Counted from the first letter of the stretch, positions 33,620 through 45,872 are shown. The stretch is DNA of 64,000 nucleotides from Nymphaea colorata (GCF_008831285.2 NC_045143.1:5341503-5405502), one strand, 5' to 3'. Numbers and translations: made by a program. Notes: generated from the letters alone by a model not told the origin.

Positions 33620-36600
33620 GTCAAAAGTGTTGATGTGGCTAACAAGAAAAAGCCAAATAAAAGCAAGACACGAAGAGAATGCAACTTTCACGAGAACCTG
33701 AAAACAACCCACCTACCATTGACACGAGCCCACCATTTATGCATGACAGCAACAAAGGATTTGTCACAGAGCCACCAAAGCTCAAAACGGAACCTGGCGA
33801 GCTTGGTACTAGCACTACCCCGAAGAAGAGAAAGGGGCAGCGGAGCATGATCAGACAAGTATCTTGGCTCTAGAACCAAGGAGGATGAAGGAAAAACAAA
33901 GAATAACTCAGGCAAGAGGAAGATACAGTCCAACCTCTGAAGAATGAGAGGATTCCTATTATTGGACCAAATAAACTCACCATTATTCAGAAGCACATCA
34001 AAAAAACCGAACTCTTTCAACGAATGAGCAAAAAGCAAACATAAACGGACCAAAAGTGATATGGGAGGATGAGTCATAAGGGCGAAACAAACAATTGAAG
34101 TCCCCTGTCAAAAGCCAAGGCAAAGGAGCAAGCTAACGAACATGATGCTCCTCAGCCCACAGCTGGTCACGCAAAGCCCCAACGCAAAGGCCATAGACTG
34201 CAATAACTAAGACCGGGCTATTGGGCTAGAGACCACTGAGAGAAGCAAAGACAAAGTGCCTACCAACATGCACAACAACCTCTATAAGAGACGGAGAACA
34301 AGCCAACAGGATGCCGCTAGCGGCTCCATTAGCTGGTAGGAACCCAAAGGATGACAGATGCAACAGAGTATGAACACAAGCTTGAGAGACCACAGACAGT
34401 TTGGTTTCAACCACAATAAACACAGAAGGTCCATGTTGATGGACCCAAGAAAAGAGATATCTAAGTCGATAACGGGCACTCAGGCCCCACACATTCCAAC
34501 ATGCATCCCTCATGGGGAAACCACGCAAAGCGACGTACGTCTGGCCGTCCTAGTAGCACTAGGAGGGAGGATGAAGGCTGCAAAAGCCCCAATCATACGC
34601 AATTTCTGCAGCAACCTAGCAAGGCTGGAGTGGGAGGCCTGCACAATAGCGACAACAAAAGAAAAACGCAGAATATCAAGTTGCTCTTGCGGGAGACAGA
34701 CCTCAAGAGCGGCAAGTGCATCTGTAAGGGAGATGCTTAGCTCAACATCTAATGACGGAGAGACAAGAGGCAACCTATCGTGCAGGAGGGGACAAAGTCC
34801 TGCGGTGGACACAGGGTGGGGCAAAAAATGCCAACACATAGGAAGTGGGGGGGGGGGAGGACTGTGGTGGACACAGGGTGGGGCAAAAAATGCCAACACA
34901 TAGGAAGTGGGGGGGGGGGGGGGGGAGGTGTAGGCAGGGCTAATGAGTTCGGTGTGGGGGGAGGACGGTGGGGTAGGCAGGGTTGCGAAAACAGCCGCGG
35001 GAGTCCAGAGAGCAGAACATGTAGGGAAGGCAAGTTATTTGGTAAGGCTGCAACAAAAAAAATAGAAGAAAACCAGAACAGATGGGCAAAAGAGGAGCTC
35101 CTGGGTGGTAGAGGGGCCAAAGGGAGGCCGGTAACAAGGGTAAAGAGGAAGGAACATGCAACAGAGGGAGATGGGTTAATTAGGGGTGACGAAACGCTAG
35201 AGGTCAAGGCAAAGGAGGCTACAGTAAAAAAATAGCGAGCAACAACAGCGACCTCAAGGGGACGACCCCTTGCAGACGGGTGGGCAGCCGCCTGTGATGG
35301 TGCAAAGGATTGGATGTTGCCAAGATCAGCATGAGCAGCAAGCAGCACCGGGTCGGGGCATCCTGAGGTGGATGCGCGCGAACCCCCAGCTCACAAAGAA
35401 GAAAAAGAAAGGGGCAAACAAGGTACCTCGGGGGAGCGCGGTAGACAGTAGGCAGGGCTCCAAGAAGAGGGCGAGGCTGACTCCAGCGGTGAGGGAAGCA
35501 AGGGTGGAAGCTGCGACGGCGGGAGCTTGGCAAGCGAAGAACACTGGTTCGACAGGCCACCTTCGTTGAAGATCTGCGGGACCTCTAACGAGAAAGGTAG
35601 ACCAGACCCTGTGTGCCAAGAAAAGCAATCCTAGCCCAAGGAAGTATGATAGAGTAAAAAAAAAGAGCTATCATCTGAAGAAGGTGATAGAGGAGCAGCT
35701 GGTAGATGAACGTGGAACCAGAAGGAGGATCCCCAAAAAGTTGTGGATCGTTCTGATAAGCAGGAAAACGACAACGAGAACACGTGACGGCCCGACGATT
35801 GTTCAAGGTGGCACACCTCTGACACCACCACTGGCCCCATCTGACGCGGATAGAAGTGACAGACCGAAGAAGGTGACGAAGTCTAGAAGCACGACGAGAA
35901 GAGGGGACACATGAAGGTGATGGAGTCGGCCTACCAACAGAGACCACGTTGGGGAGCCTTGGCCGCCATGAACAATCACCCATCTGCAAAGGAAGAAACC
36001 AATAGCATGCAGGTGGGAGGAATGCCTGGAGGAGGCCACGAGCATCTTGCAGCTGAAGTGAGCTGGCGAAGACACGATTGAAAATGGTAGACTGCCAACT
36101 GAAAGACAACACCAAAGCCTGATGGACCCCCTCAAGCAAGCAAAGAAAATTGAGCGTAGCACGACAAAACAAGCGATTAAGGGGGAGGGGGTTTCTTGAC
36201 TTGACACCACAAAGACTGGTACCACCAACCCAAGTCCCCTGGGGCGGTCGCAAAGGCGGAGGAGGAGGGAGGGTGGCCATGACACCAACCCTGTGCAAGA
36301 ACAAAGTGGTTGGTCCAAAGAAACAAAGCCAATCACACGTGTGCCCCCCATTGCTTGACCCACTCAAAGCCTAAGCTGAGAACGGCCCTATAGGCTGGTG
36401 AGACAACTTAACGCAACGTGAGAGCAAGGCACCGAAAGAGGACCGGTCAGCTAACAAAATATTCCAAAGGACGGTATGGAGGGCACAAGCTGTAAAAGAC
36501 ATTTCATCGAACATTTACCGCACGACTCCAAGGAGAGGGGACACGGCCCTCAGATGCCCCTCCCGATCAGATGCCCCTCATGTATAGACGCCTCTCTGAC

Positions 36601-36920
36601 ACCAAAACGCCCCTCCGGATCAGGGAGAGAGAACGCCGGCTGCAACGGGCACCCCGGGCAACTCTATTTGCATCCGAGGGGAGGAGAGCAGCAAGTGGGA
36701 GGTGAGCAAACACTACCTAACCGCGGGACGTGAGCAGGCGGGATGTGAGCAAACGGGTGGGTGAGAGAAACAGGCAAGCGGGAGGTGAGCAGGCGGGGGG
36801 AGGGGGGGGGTGGAGGAAAGCTCTGCCTACCACGCGGGAGGTGAGAAGATGGGTGGGCCGAGAGAAAGAGAGCATAAACATATCTATTAACCGGTAAAAA
36901 AGAATGTCGCATCCTAATAA
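33620..36920 (-). mobile_element. L1-type LINE, minus strand, 3'-truncated
   Basis: Read on the minus strand, an ORF1-like region (about 36367-35585) is followed by an endonuclease (about 34528-33690). The endonuclease shows CWNVWGLSARYRLRYLF, VETKLS, GILLA, then a GDFN-like DFNCLF, FIWSNNRNP, RLDCIF and LSDHAPLPL, spread over frames with shifts. The ORF1-like part has a proline-rich start and the pattern WWCQRCATLNNRRAVTCSRC at about 35763-35840, which fits a RanBP2-type zinc finger (C-x2-C-x3-N-x6-C-x2-C). Reverse transcriptase is missing: the element stops near 33620 against NYC1 intron DNA. Plus-strand frames here are shadows. GC content is far above the neighbours. The 5' limit is uncertain and may reach about 37200. 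Confidence 0.75.
34804..34925. repeat. ~62-bp tandem repeat with poly-G inside the LINE
   Basis: Two copies of GGTGGACACAGGGTGGGG through CACATAGGAAGTGGGG, each ending in a G run. On the element strand this is a Pro/His/Cys-coding repeat. Confidence 0.85.
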
Positions 36921-38149
36921 TAAGTTAAGAGGGCAAGGTGCTTAAAAAGGAAAAATAAGAGAGTATAGGCTAACAAAAGAGACAATATGTACATGAAGGG
37001 GACCCCCAGGTAGGTGAAGACCCTAGCTAAAAAACAGTATCACACTAAATGAGAGTGGCAAGGAGCCAAGGATCCACCACAAAGACCATGGCAAAAGGCA
37101 GGCAAAGCTCACTTCCGGCACTTCAAATGCGCCGGGCGATGCCTGCGTTTACCCAACTCCGTATTACTTACAAAAAATACATTCGAACTTACAAAAGAAA
37201 AGAAAAGACTTCCTAACCCAATATATCAACTTTGAACATGCAAAAGGAGTTCTCTATTTTCTATCCATCTGGTAATGGCATTAACGCACCCTTGCTATGC
37301 AATTCTTGCATGTTCTCTGGTAAAGGTTCTGTCCAATTTTTGTGAATATTTCCATCTATCTCTCATATATTTCTCTCATTCTCTCTTTTGGTTGAATAGT
37401 TGATCATTGTCAACAACAATTGCAGATTGATCGGTAGTCATTCTTGCTAGTTCTTCAAGATGCTACATGGTTTCCGGTCTATCTACATTGTATTAGACGT
37501 CAAAATTTGATATTATGTTCTTCAAAATTTATTTTAAAGAAGAAGACTTGTCGACTTGATTTCATTTGCTATTATTCACCTGCAAGTTTTTATATGTTAA
37601 ACTCTTTTATTTCTCAATTTTGTTAACTTATGAATTGAGAGTCAACTGTCAAGATTTTCTTTCTTTTGTGCAAGCATATTCGTTTTTAAATTTTCATAAA
37701 ATTCTGTTGTACTTTGAAGAAATATGTTCTTTGACTACAACAATCATAAACACTTAAAACTATCATTCACTTATTTGTACAATTATTTGACTACAACAAT
37801 CAAGTTCTGAAGTTTTCCAGTTCATTCTCCACGGATGACATGTAGTTTACAAGGGACAGATGCCCTCTGCTAGATTTTCAATATCAAATCTCCGGAAGGT
37901 CGTCGTAGACCGGCTTTTCACCTGCTGATATGGAGCTGAATCAGTCGCCGGAGATCAGTGCTGGGTGTTAGGCCCCCCATCATTAACTGAAACTAAATAT
38001 TGTTTTCTACAACGGGAAAGAAGAAACAACAAAATTTACGGCGGCATGATCAAGGACCAGAAAAATTTATAGAAATCATGATCAGAGTACCTACACACTA
38101 GCAAAAAGTCTTTCACAACTTTCTGCTTAGAACCATCCAAGAAGAAAAG
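36921..38149. other. Intergenic, no recognised gene
   Basis: The first 300 bp may still be 5' LINE sequence. From 37250 the DNA is AT-rich; frames at 37444-37757 look like chance. 37860-37990 is a GC-richer patch (CCGGAAGGTCGTCGTAGACC) that I do not recognise. Confidence 0.4.
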
Positions 38150-38425
38150 TCATGTCTCATATCTGAATCTGAATCTGAAATCCGTTTTCACAATTCAAAT
38201 CCTATTTGAATTCGATTTTTATATTCACATCTGAATCCAAATCCCAATTTGGGACTGAATCCAGCCAAAACCATAACAGCATTGTGTATAAGGTATTTAT
38301 TTAAAACTAAATCCAACTAGATGTTTATATATATTTGAATCTGAATCCGATCAAATATCATTTCTTAAATCCAAATCAGTTTTTTTTTTCTTTAAAGTTA
38401 GTATCTGATTCAAGAATCAGATATA
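38150..38425. repeat. Degenerate GAATCCGAATC-type repeat, copy 2
   Basis: ATCTGAATCTGAATCTGAAA words, ending AGATATATTGACATCCCC, the inverse of the opening GGGATGTCAATATATCC of copy 3 at 52986. It lies just upstream of the block shared with copy E. Confidence 0.6.
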
Positions 38426-38429
38426 TTGA

Positions 38430-38928
38430 CATCCCCACTAAAAATAGATAAAAATAAGGGTATCGGTATGAGCAATTCAAGAACCATGTGATGGTAAAGA
38501 AATTGATGGGCAAGTCTGTACGTGTACCAACATAATGGTGTAAGAAAAGAAGAACTAGAACATTAATACAAAAGGCAAGGTCAATGATGCCCCCCTCAAC
38601 AAATCTATCTATTTCCTTATAGGAATGCAATAGAGATAAATTTGGGAGATGCTACGATCTTAGAAAATGTTTTTCCTAAAACAGGAGAGATTGCCAGAGA
38701 TATTCAAGAGTTTCTGGTACTGCATATTAATATATTAGATTCTGGTGGGTGACATTGTTTTCAAGTCAATAAAGTTGAATTATTGTTACGAGAGGATTTT
38801 TTCCCCATAATATATAGTATGAATCTTTCAAATTTATTTTTACCCAAACCATCATCTTCCCTCCAATATCTGCATCACCACACACATGACCTAAAACAAG
38901 AGGCTAATTTGGGTTGGCTATTTAAGGG

Positions 38929-38965
<37 letters not shown>

Positions 38966-39111
38966 AATGTATATTTATTAAATGTTAATTACAATTCAAT
39001 GGGCAAGATATATATGGATTCCTTATGTAGATAATGCAAAACTTGCTCTTCATAAGGCCGGTTTCTTTCAGTTTCACCTTGCATTGTGCAAGGCTTCTTG
39101 AAGCCCCCACC
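38430..39111. other. 5' flank of copy F
   Basis: Paralogous to 25405-26061. It contains a TA run at 38931-38960 and AT-rich DNA likely to include the promoter, which I cannot place. Confidence 0.5.
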
Positions 39112-42100
39112 ATGTGTTCCAAAGCTTTCCATGTATCTCTCTTTGCATGTGCTGTCGTCGTTTTGATCAGTCATGGCTTGCCGTGTGAAGGGAGGAGACG
39201 CGTTCGAGAGAGATATTATCCGGAGGAGCCCCCAGTCAAAACTCTTGTGGTATGTAGCCTCGATTTCATTTTTTGCTTGACATTCAGTCCATGCTTCCCT
39301 TGTAATGTGATAGCAATATTATCATTTGATCGAATATTGAGATCACTGGTCTCAACTAGTTCGAGCCAGCTTTAGAGGTTTTAGTTTTTCATCTCTTAAA
39401 GCTTAAAATTTTGTATTTTAGATTTCACTATTAGTACATGCATGATATGTAGAAGATCAACTAGCTGCGCTGATGTGGCTTGCTTGAAGTAAGGGCGGCA
39501 GAAAGAGGGGGGGCCATGGCGCCCCCTCACATATTGGGAAAAGAAATTGTATTTATATTTTTGAAAACTTTTATATTGGTCCATATAAAAATTCTGAAGA
39601 ATACTGTTTAAATTTGGGTCCATTGCAATTTTTGAAAATGCTATTCAACCCAAAAAAAGAAAAATTCTGGCGCTCAGTTGCTTCTGAAATGCAAAGATGG
39701 TTCGATCACCATTGTAGTATAAGTTAATGCATGTCTTCAAGCTTTGGATGTGCTTAATTCTGTTTCAATTGATATAATCTAATTTTAGCTATCAGCGTGT
39801 TCAATATGCAGTCGCCCTTCTTCTAGGATAAAGAAACAAATTAATTTGTGATGTTTCTGATCCCCATTGCAAAATCTGGTCATCTCCTTGCATTTAAAAG
39901 ATGAAAGAGTTGAGTATGATAATGATATCTCTTGTTGATTTTCAGCTCGAAAATGGAGATGTGGTTGACTGCGTAGATTTTTACAGCCAGCCTGCCATGA
40001 GGAACCCTCACGTGAGAAAGTTGTGCAAATATGAGGTGAATTTTCTTGGTTTTTTCTTCTTTTCACACCTTTTTTTAGTTAAAAAACAAGGGAACATACG
40101 CTAAGAGTGTAACACATGAAAAAAATAACTTAATCACTTAGATCCAATAGATTGCTTCTTTCTTTGTTTAATTGAGTGTGTTTGTCAATATCCAAATCCC
40201 ACAGTGTCCGAACGGTGGTACATCCTTGATTTATATAAACATGGCTCTACAAAGATAATTCTATTTTTAGCTGTGTGACAAAATTGAGCCCATTTGGTTA
40301 CACAACAAAACCTAGAAAAGGTTTAGTGACGTGAGAAAAGTATCGCCATGTAACGGTGGTAAAACCAATTCTAGCGCCGTTAAAGGTGATTTCAGTAAAA
40401 GTTTTTGAGTTTTTCAACAAATTGTCGGTGTACCAATTGAACACACACGTCAATAAAGATTTTTTTTACTGATGTTTCCAAATGTCAGTAGAGAAGGTTT
40501 GCTAACTAACCAAAAGTGTTGTACACACGGAAAGGAGGCGTCAGCATTGATGTGCATTTGTTTGAAGGCTAACAGTAAGAGTTTACACCAAAACCTTCCC
40601 TGACGTTTGCTTAAACGTGGTAAAAGTCTTCAACGACGTTGTGAAAAGTCGGTGAAAGCTGGATCGTGATCAGTACCCCCATTGACGTTTCCAGGTCAGC
40701 CCGTTGGTAAACTCAACATTTGCAACACTTCTCTAAACGACAGTGAAAGTTTTATTTACTGACTCTTTGCAATTCATGCGTCAATAAAGGTTTTTTTTTT
40801 AGTGGATAGTGTCGGAGGTTCCATGCGATAACTTTCAAGTTAAAAAGGCGATGCATTCAATTTCAATTATGCTGTTATATATACATATATATATATATAT
40901 AACAGCATCATTGAAATTGAATGTATCGCCTTTTTAACTTGAAAGTTAATCTTGGGTACACCCATTTTCGTATGAAGAAGGTAAAAGGTATGAAATTTTT
41001 GGGTTTCGTGATATACTGAGGATAATTAGTGAACCCCTTAGTTCCTAAAGCAACAAATACGCCATGTTAGAAATTTTTCTTAACTAAGATTGAGTGCACA
41101 GAAACAAATGCAAGCGATTGTAGCAGTTTAAAAGTCAAGGCATTATATGTGGAGGAAAAAATGACTAAAAACGTGTGCGTTGCTGAATGTAGCTGCGATC
41201 GAGAGCAAGATTACCACCTCGGGAAACAACAACAACAACAACAGAAATTGAATCTCGTGGACCACTAAGTGACACTATTAGCGAAATTGGATCAAGAGAA
41301 AAGAGTTGCCCACCAGGATCAGTTCCGTTTCTCAAAGCAACAAAGTCAGGGCCCCTCAACTACAGTGCTATTGATAATTTTGCAAGATCACGCGCCAAGT
41401 TTTTTCATATGAGATCCAATTCCACCAAGCTGCTAATGGATGGTGATCACGATGACGACGACGACGACGTTGACTTTTTTGACGATCCAAATGACCATGA
41501 GGTTTGAGATGAACTTTTAGCGCAATTTCCTCAGATGTTCTTTTCTGTTTTTAGTTATTGACCTGTTAGTACGTGTTGTTTGACTGCAAAATTTTGCTTG
41601 CACGAGTTTGGACTTTTACCTCAGTTTACAGCTTGTTCAAGGATGGACAAAGCTATAGTGACAGTTTTTGGAAGGAGAAAACCATCTCCTTCCCTGCACT
41701 CATAGGGTTTAGGGTTGCTTGGGTACCTAGGTGGTGGCATATTATGGTAAACCATTCTACTCGTGTGTCGTGCATGTCATTGTTTACAGTTTACAAGAGT
41801 AGTATTGCTTACAAGAATCAAACTACTAAACTCTCATCGGCCCACCAACCTTGCCAGCTAAACTATACCCCTTTGAAGCAAAGCTCTAGGAAAAACCTTA
41901 CCTTTTGTTTATTTTCCACATGCATATGGATCATAGCACGCGACAGTTGGACTCAATGGAAGATATGGAGGAGCCAAAGGGAGTTTTAATGTTTGGAAGC
42001 CATTTGTAGAGAGCACAACCGAGGTGAGCATATCACAACTATGGGTTGCAAGGAGGTATGATGATGGCAACATTGCAACGTTGGAAGCCGGTTGGATGGT

Positions 42101-43819
42101 CAGTTCCAGTTTTATCCACACTTATCAAGAAAAACATGAATCGCTTTCTTCTACCATCGAAGTTGTTTCGTCGTATACTTTGCTTCCGTTCCATTGTTTG
42201 CTTAACCTTCTTGCTTCTTGTTAATGGTGAAGGTGTATGCTCATCTGTTTGGAGACAACATGGTGCGGTTTTTTTGCTTAACTACGGTAATCGTTCGCCC
42301 ATCGATCTCTATTGTGCCATGAGCGTTAGAAATGTTGTGAATTGGAAGGATGTGTTGTTGCTACGGTTGATTAGTCAAATAGATTGCATGCTTATGGCGG
42401 TATTTGTTCTTAATAGATTGAAAAATAATAGATTGCTAGCAATACGACACATAGAAATGTCATAATTCTGGGGAGATGTAAAGTGAATGCTAACAATCAC
42501 TATACTTGTTTGATGCAACAGCCAGATAATTACAAAACGCGGCTTTATAATGTCGATCTAAGACTTCCGGATCACACTAATCTAGTCTTCACTCAAGTGA
42601 GCGAGAGATTTTTCCCTGGTGGTGCGCTCACGCCTACCTCCGAGTTTGATGGGCGGCAAAGCGAATTTCTGCTCGAGATAAAGAAGGTAAACAATCTTCT
42701 TCTTCCTTCCCCGGCCCATTTTCTACAGTGAAAATTTGTCTAATGTGTTTAGTGTATTTTAAGTGGACCGAGCAACATAACGTGGACGATTTTCAATGCA
42801 TCCCTAACCCTGACAAAGTTCATGAGCTAGTGAATGGAACATTTTTAAATAGACCAAGTGGTTTGCCAAAAAAATAAAATAATAATAAATAAAAAAATGA
42901 AATTATTATGTCTTCTTCTTTTTTTTTTCTCTTTCTTATTTCTTCTTTTGTAAGCATTTGAGAATCTTGAATTTTGATTTTAAAATTAAAATTTTAGAAA
43001 GAGAAATCTACCTGAATGAAAATTTCAATTCTAATTTTCTCTTTGTGTTTGATAGCATCGAATTTTGATTCTAGAATTGAAAATAATGTGTTTGACAAAA
43101 AATGAATTAAAATTCTAAAATTGATGAATTAAACCACATGACATATGCACTAAAAAGAGATGAAAAAATCTTAAAGTTTTATAATCATAACTCTACCCCC
43201 CATGATACAATCACAACTAAGGCATCTTGAGTCAAGAACGAGCCTATAATTTCAGAATCAAAATCCTCCGTTTGATAAGATAATTCCTATTTCATCAAAA
43301 GTGAAAATTTTAATTTTAAAATTTCACAATTCTTCCCATGTTGTCCCGAACCCTCCTTGCTAACAGGAGGCGTTGAGCTCCTTATAATATATGCAATAAA
43401 TAAAGTATAACTAACATTATTTAATTGGCAAAAAACAGGATCTTGAGACTGGGAACTGGCATATTTTATTCAATGGTGAAACGATGGGATTTTGGCTGAG
43501 AACAAACTACTATCCGGATTTCGACTTGGGGGACGAGATTCAATGGGGAGGAGAGATTGTTAACAAGCGCACCAAGGGAAGGCACACCAGCACGCAGATG
43601 GGGAACGGCCATTTTGGATGGAAAGGGTTGGGAAAGGCTGCTTTCATCAGACACATGGAGGTGTATGACCACGACCTCAACCCCTCCGACGCCGCTTACC
43701 CTCTTACTCTTTACACCACCGACTCTTTCTGCTATGATATCAATGACTGGGGGAGAACACCCATGGGACGTATGATCACCTTCGGTGGACCTGGTTATAA
43801 TGCCTTCCTTTGTTCTTGA
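39112..43819 (+). CDS. Neprosin-domain secreted protein, copy F (seven exons)
   Basis: Exons: 39112-39249, 39946-40035, 41193-41501, 41937-42098, 42233-42286, about 42432-42686 and 43439-43819. All are open and phase 0, with the same doubt at exon 5/6 as in E. Exon 1 is a signal peptide plus RERYYPEEPP; exon 2 reads LENGDVVDCVDFYSQP; exon 3 has SCPPGSVPFLKAT, six ACA (Thr) codons and a long Asp run before FFDDPND. Exon 4 is like copy B (ESTTEVSISQLWVAR and LEAGWM). Exon 6 is A-like but with many replacements (KTRLYNVDLRLPDHTNL). Exon 7 is nearly identical to copy D, including FLCS at the end. Expected product about 462 residues, secreted. It is the most mosaic copy of the array. Confidence 0.8.
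40830..40947. repeat. 118-bp near-perfect palindrome, intron 2 of copy F
   Basis: The left arm begins AACTTTCAAGTTAAAAAGGC and the right arm ends GCCTTTTTAACTTGAAAGTT. The arms are about 50 nt with two mismatches, meeting in a TA run near 40889. It would fold into a long hairpin in the intron transcript. Confidence 0.95.
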
Positions 43820-43935
43820 TCTACTTTGCAACCCAGCCTTCCTTCCTTTCCTCAATATATAAACTTTCTTTGTTATTTTCCTCTCTACTCACTTGCAAGA
43901 TCTATCATTTGAATGAGATTATATGTTAAGGGTCA
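43160..43935. other. Tract almost identical to copy D (likely gene conversion)
   Basis: Before about 43160 intron 6 of F follows copy A, and after about 43935 the flank again follows copy A. Between them the sequence follows 19620-20390 of copy D with only a few differences, including a shared deletion (ATTCTTCCCATGTTGTCCC) and one base change in 381 bp of exon 7. Confidence 0.8.
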
Positions 43936-44403
43936 ATAACTTCATTGATGCACAATATCGTTTGACATTTACTCTGTTCGATATGAAAGATTCCCGGTAG
44001 CCTCAAGGGGCATAGCGTAGTTGGTCGAGCTAGGAGCCTTCATGCTATGATATCAATGTTTGGAATCTCATATCATACTCAACCCAAGATTAATCTACAT
44101 TTTCAAGGCTTATACATGCTGGTGGATCCACATAATCTACGTATGGCAGTTATTTTAACTTTTCAAGGAAATCTGTGCTGATGCATATATGATATAACCT
44201 ATGTATGTCAGTTGACAAAAACTGAGAAGCAGGTTATGTGGACAAGGGTGTGGGATGACTAAAATATCACAATTTAAGTAAAAATAATAAGTTTTGTAGA
44301 GCGTAAAGGAGATATGAAAAAAACTTAAAAGTCTAAAATATATATTTTTTATAAAAAAATTTCAAAAATATTTAAACCCACCTTCTTTTTCCTATGTGTA
44401 TAG

Positions 44404-44820
44404 ATAAGCTTGGGCGTCGGGCCAGGCTGCCGGTGGGTACCCAGCCCGGTCGGACCCAAACCCGGGTCGAGAGAACCGGGTGCTGGGCCCAATGATGTGG
44501 CCTGGTGGGTACCCCGTCCGGCCCGTCTCCTCCTCCTCCTCCCATCCCCCTTCCACCTCCACCTCCTCCCCCCTCCGGTTCCCCTTCTCCCTTCCCTTCC
44601 CTCATCCTCCTCCCGTTCCTCTTCCTCTTCCCCCTTCCCCCTTTGGCCCTCTCCTTCTTCCCCTTCCCCCCATCGGGCCAGGCCCCACAAGCCGACCTGG
44701 GCCCCACAAGCCGACCTGGGCCCCACAGGCCGACCCGGGATATCGGTTTCAGGCCCGATGGGCACACCCAAGCCGGGTCTTACCGGGCTGGGGCCGGGCT
44801 AGCCCGATGCCCATCCCTAC
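44404..44820. mobile_element. GC-rich short element with GTATAG target duplication
   Basis: Starts near AAGCTTGGGCGTCGGGCC and ends CCCGATGCCCATCCCTAC, so the ends are partly inverted (GGGCGTCGGGC and GGGCATCGGGC). It is flanked by GTATAG at 44398-44403 and 44821-44826. The paralogue in block A (about 2315) has the site without the insertion. Proline- and glycine-rich frames over it on both strands are composition artefacts. Related GC-rich stretches lie at 48453-48620, 49151-49417, 50685-50835 and 50885-51133. Confidence 0.7.
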
Positions 44821-45104
44821 GTATAGAGTGTGCACACAACTCGACTGTTTGCTTCTTGTACTGTTATTGGTCATGGGAAATAGCTTTCTCTTTTTGCAGT
44901 TGGCATGCACTTTGATGCACTTTTTTCTCGAACAAGTCTTAATGCAAACATATATTTCGTTGATGCAACAGTCTCACAATGACTTAAGAGGGTTAGTGTA
45001 GTATGCAAGGCGGAACTATAAATTTTTCATGAAGCGGGCCAAATTAAAGTTTTAAAATTTGGACTAGAGCTAAAATATTATTTTTTAAAAATTTAATATA
45101 AAAC

Positions 45105-45310
45105 AAATGACTTTTTTTAAAATTTATATGTAAATTTAAAAAAAATTAAGGTGGGACTATAAAAAAAATTTATATGTAAAGTTTATATGTAAATTGAGTT
45201 GAGGTGGGGCTTTAAAAAAAATTTTATATATAAATTGAGGTGGGGCTAAAAAAAATTATATGTAAATTTTAAAAAAAATGAGGTGGAGCTATAAAAAAAA
45301 TTTATAGGTT
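45105..45310. repeat. Imperfect ~45-bp tandem repeats
   Basis: About four copies of a unit containing GAGGTGGGGCTA and TTTATATGTAAATT. Block A has a single shorter version near 2500-2570. Confidence 0.7.
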
Positions 45311-45348
45311 TGGCTCATCACCTTCACTTGGAACCTTCTTCTCAACTG

Positions 45349-45350
<2 letters not shown>

Positions 45351-45390
<40 letters not shown>

Positions 45391-45411
45391 TCTCTCTCTC
45401 TCTCTCTCTCT
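45351..45411. repeat. (CT)n microsatellite
   Basis: CT run with one A interruption. Confidence 0.95.
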
Positions 45412-45637
45412 TATCATTCCCAACTGATGTCCTTATCACCCTTACTCTATTCTTCACTTTTGAGAGTCTTGAATTGAACCCTCTGATCAATTGAAAGTAG
45501 GCCTTACTACTATTTGCAAGTTTCTCATGTTAAGAAAACTCAATAATATTTGTGATATTCATGCAATAAAGGTGATAAGGAGATCAGTTGGGAGGTGATA
45601 AAGGTGATGGGGGAAACATTTAAGTGTTTAGCATCCA

Positions 45638-45810
<173 letters not shown>

Positions 45811-45872
45811 TTGCATGTGCACACGGACTTACACTTAGTACATCAATCACATTTTGGGATTAGCTTTCTCAG

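Noticed and set aside
34358-35235. Plus-strand frames of 151-181 codons
   Set aside because: Shadows of the minus-strand LINE; the minus strand holds endonuclease motifs.
42046-42465. 139-codon plus-strand frame spanning exon 4 to intron 5 of copy F
   Set aside because: It is out of frame with the neprosin reading (EAGWM) and runs through introns; similar frames in D and E stop earlier.
43995-44060. GCATAGCGTAGTTGGTCGAGC, like a SINE A box, inserted in the flank of F relative to A
   Set aside because: Only one box is visible and there is no clear tail or target duplication.
44349-45001. Pro-rich and Gly-rich frames of 130-173 codons on both strands
   Set aside because: They overlap each other on a GC-rich inserted element with target duplications; no motif is present.
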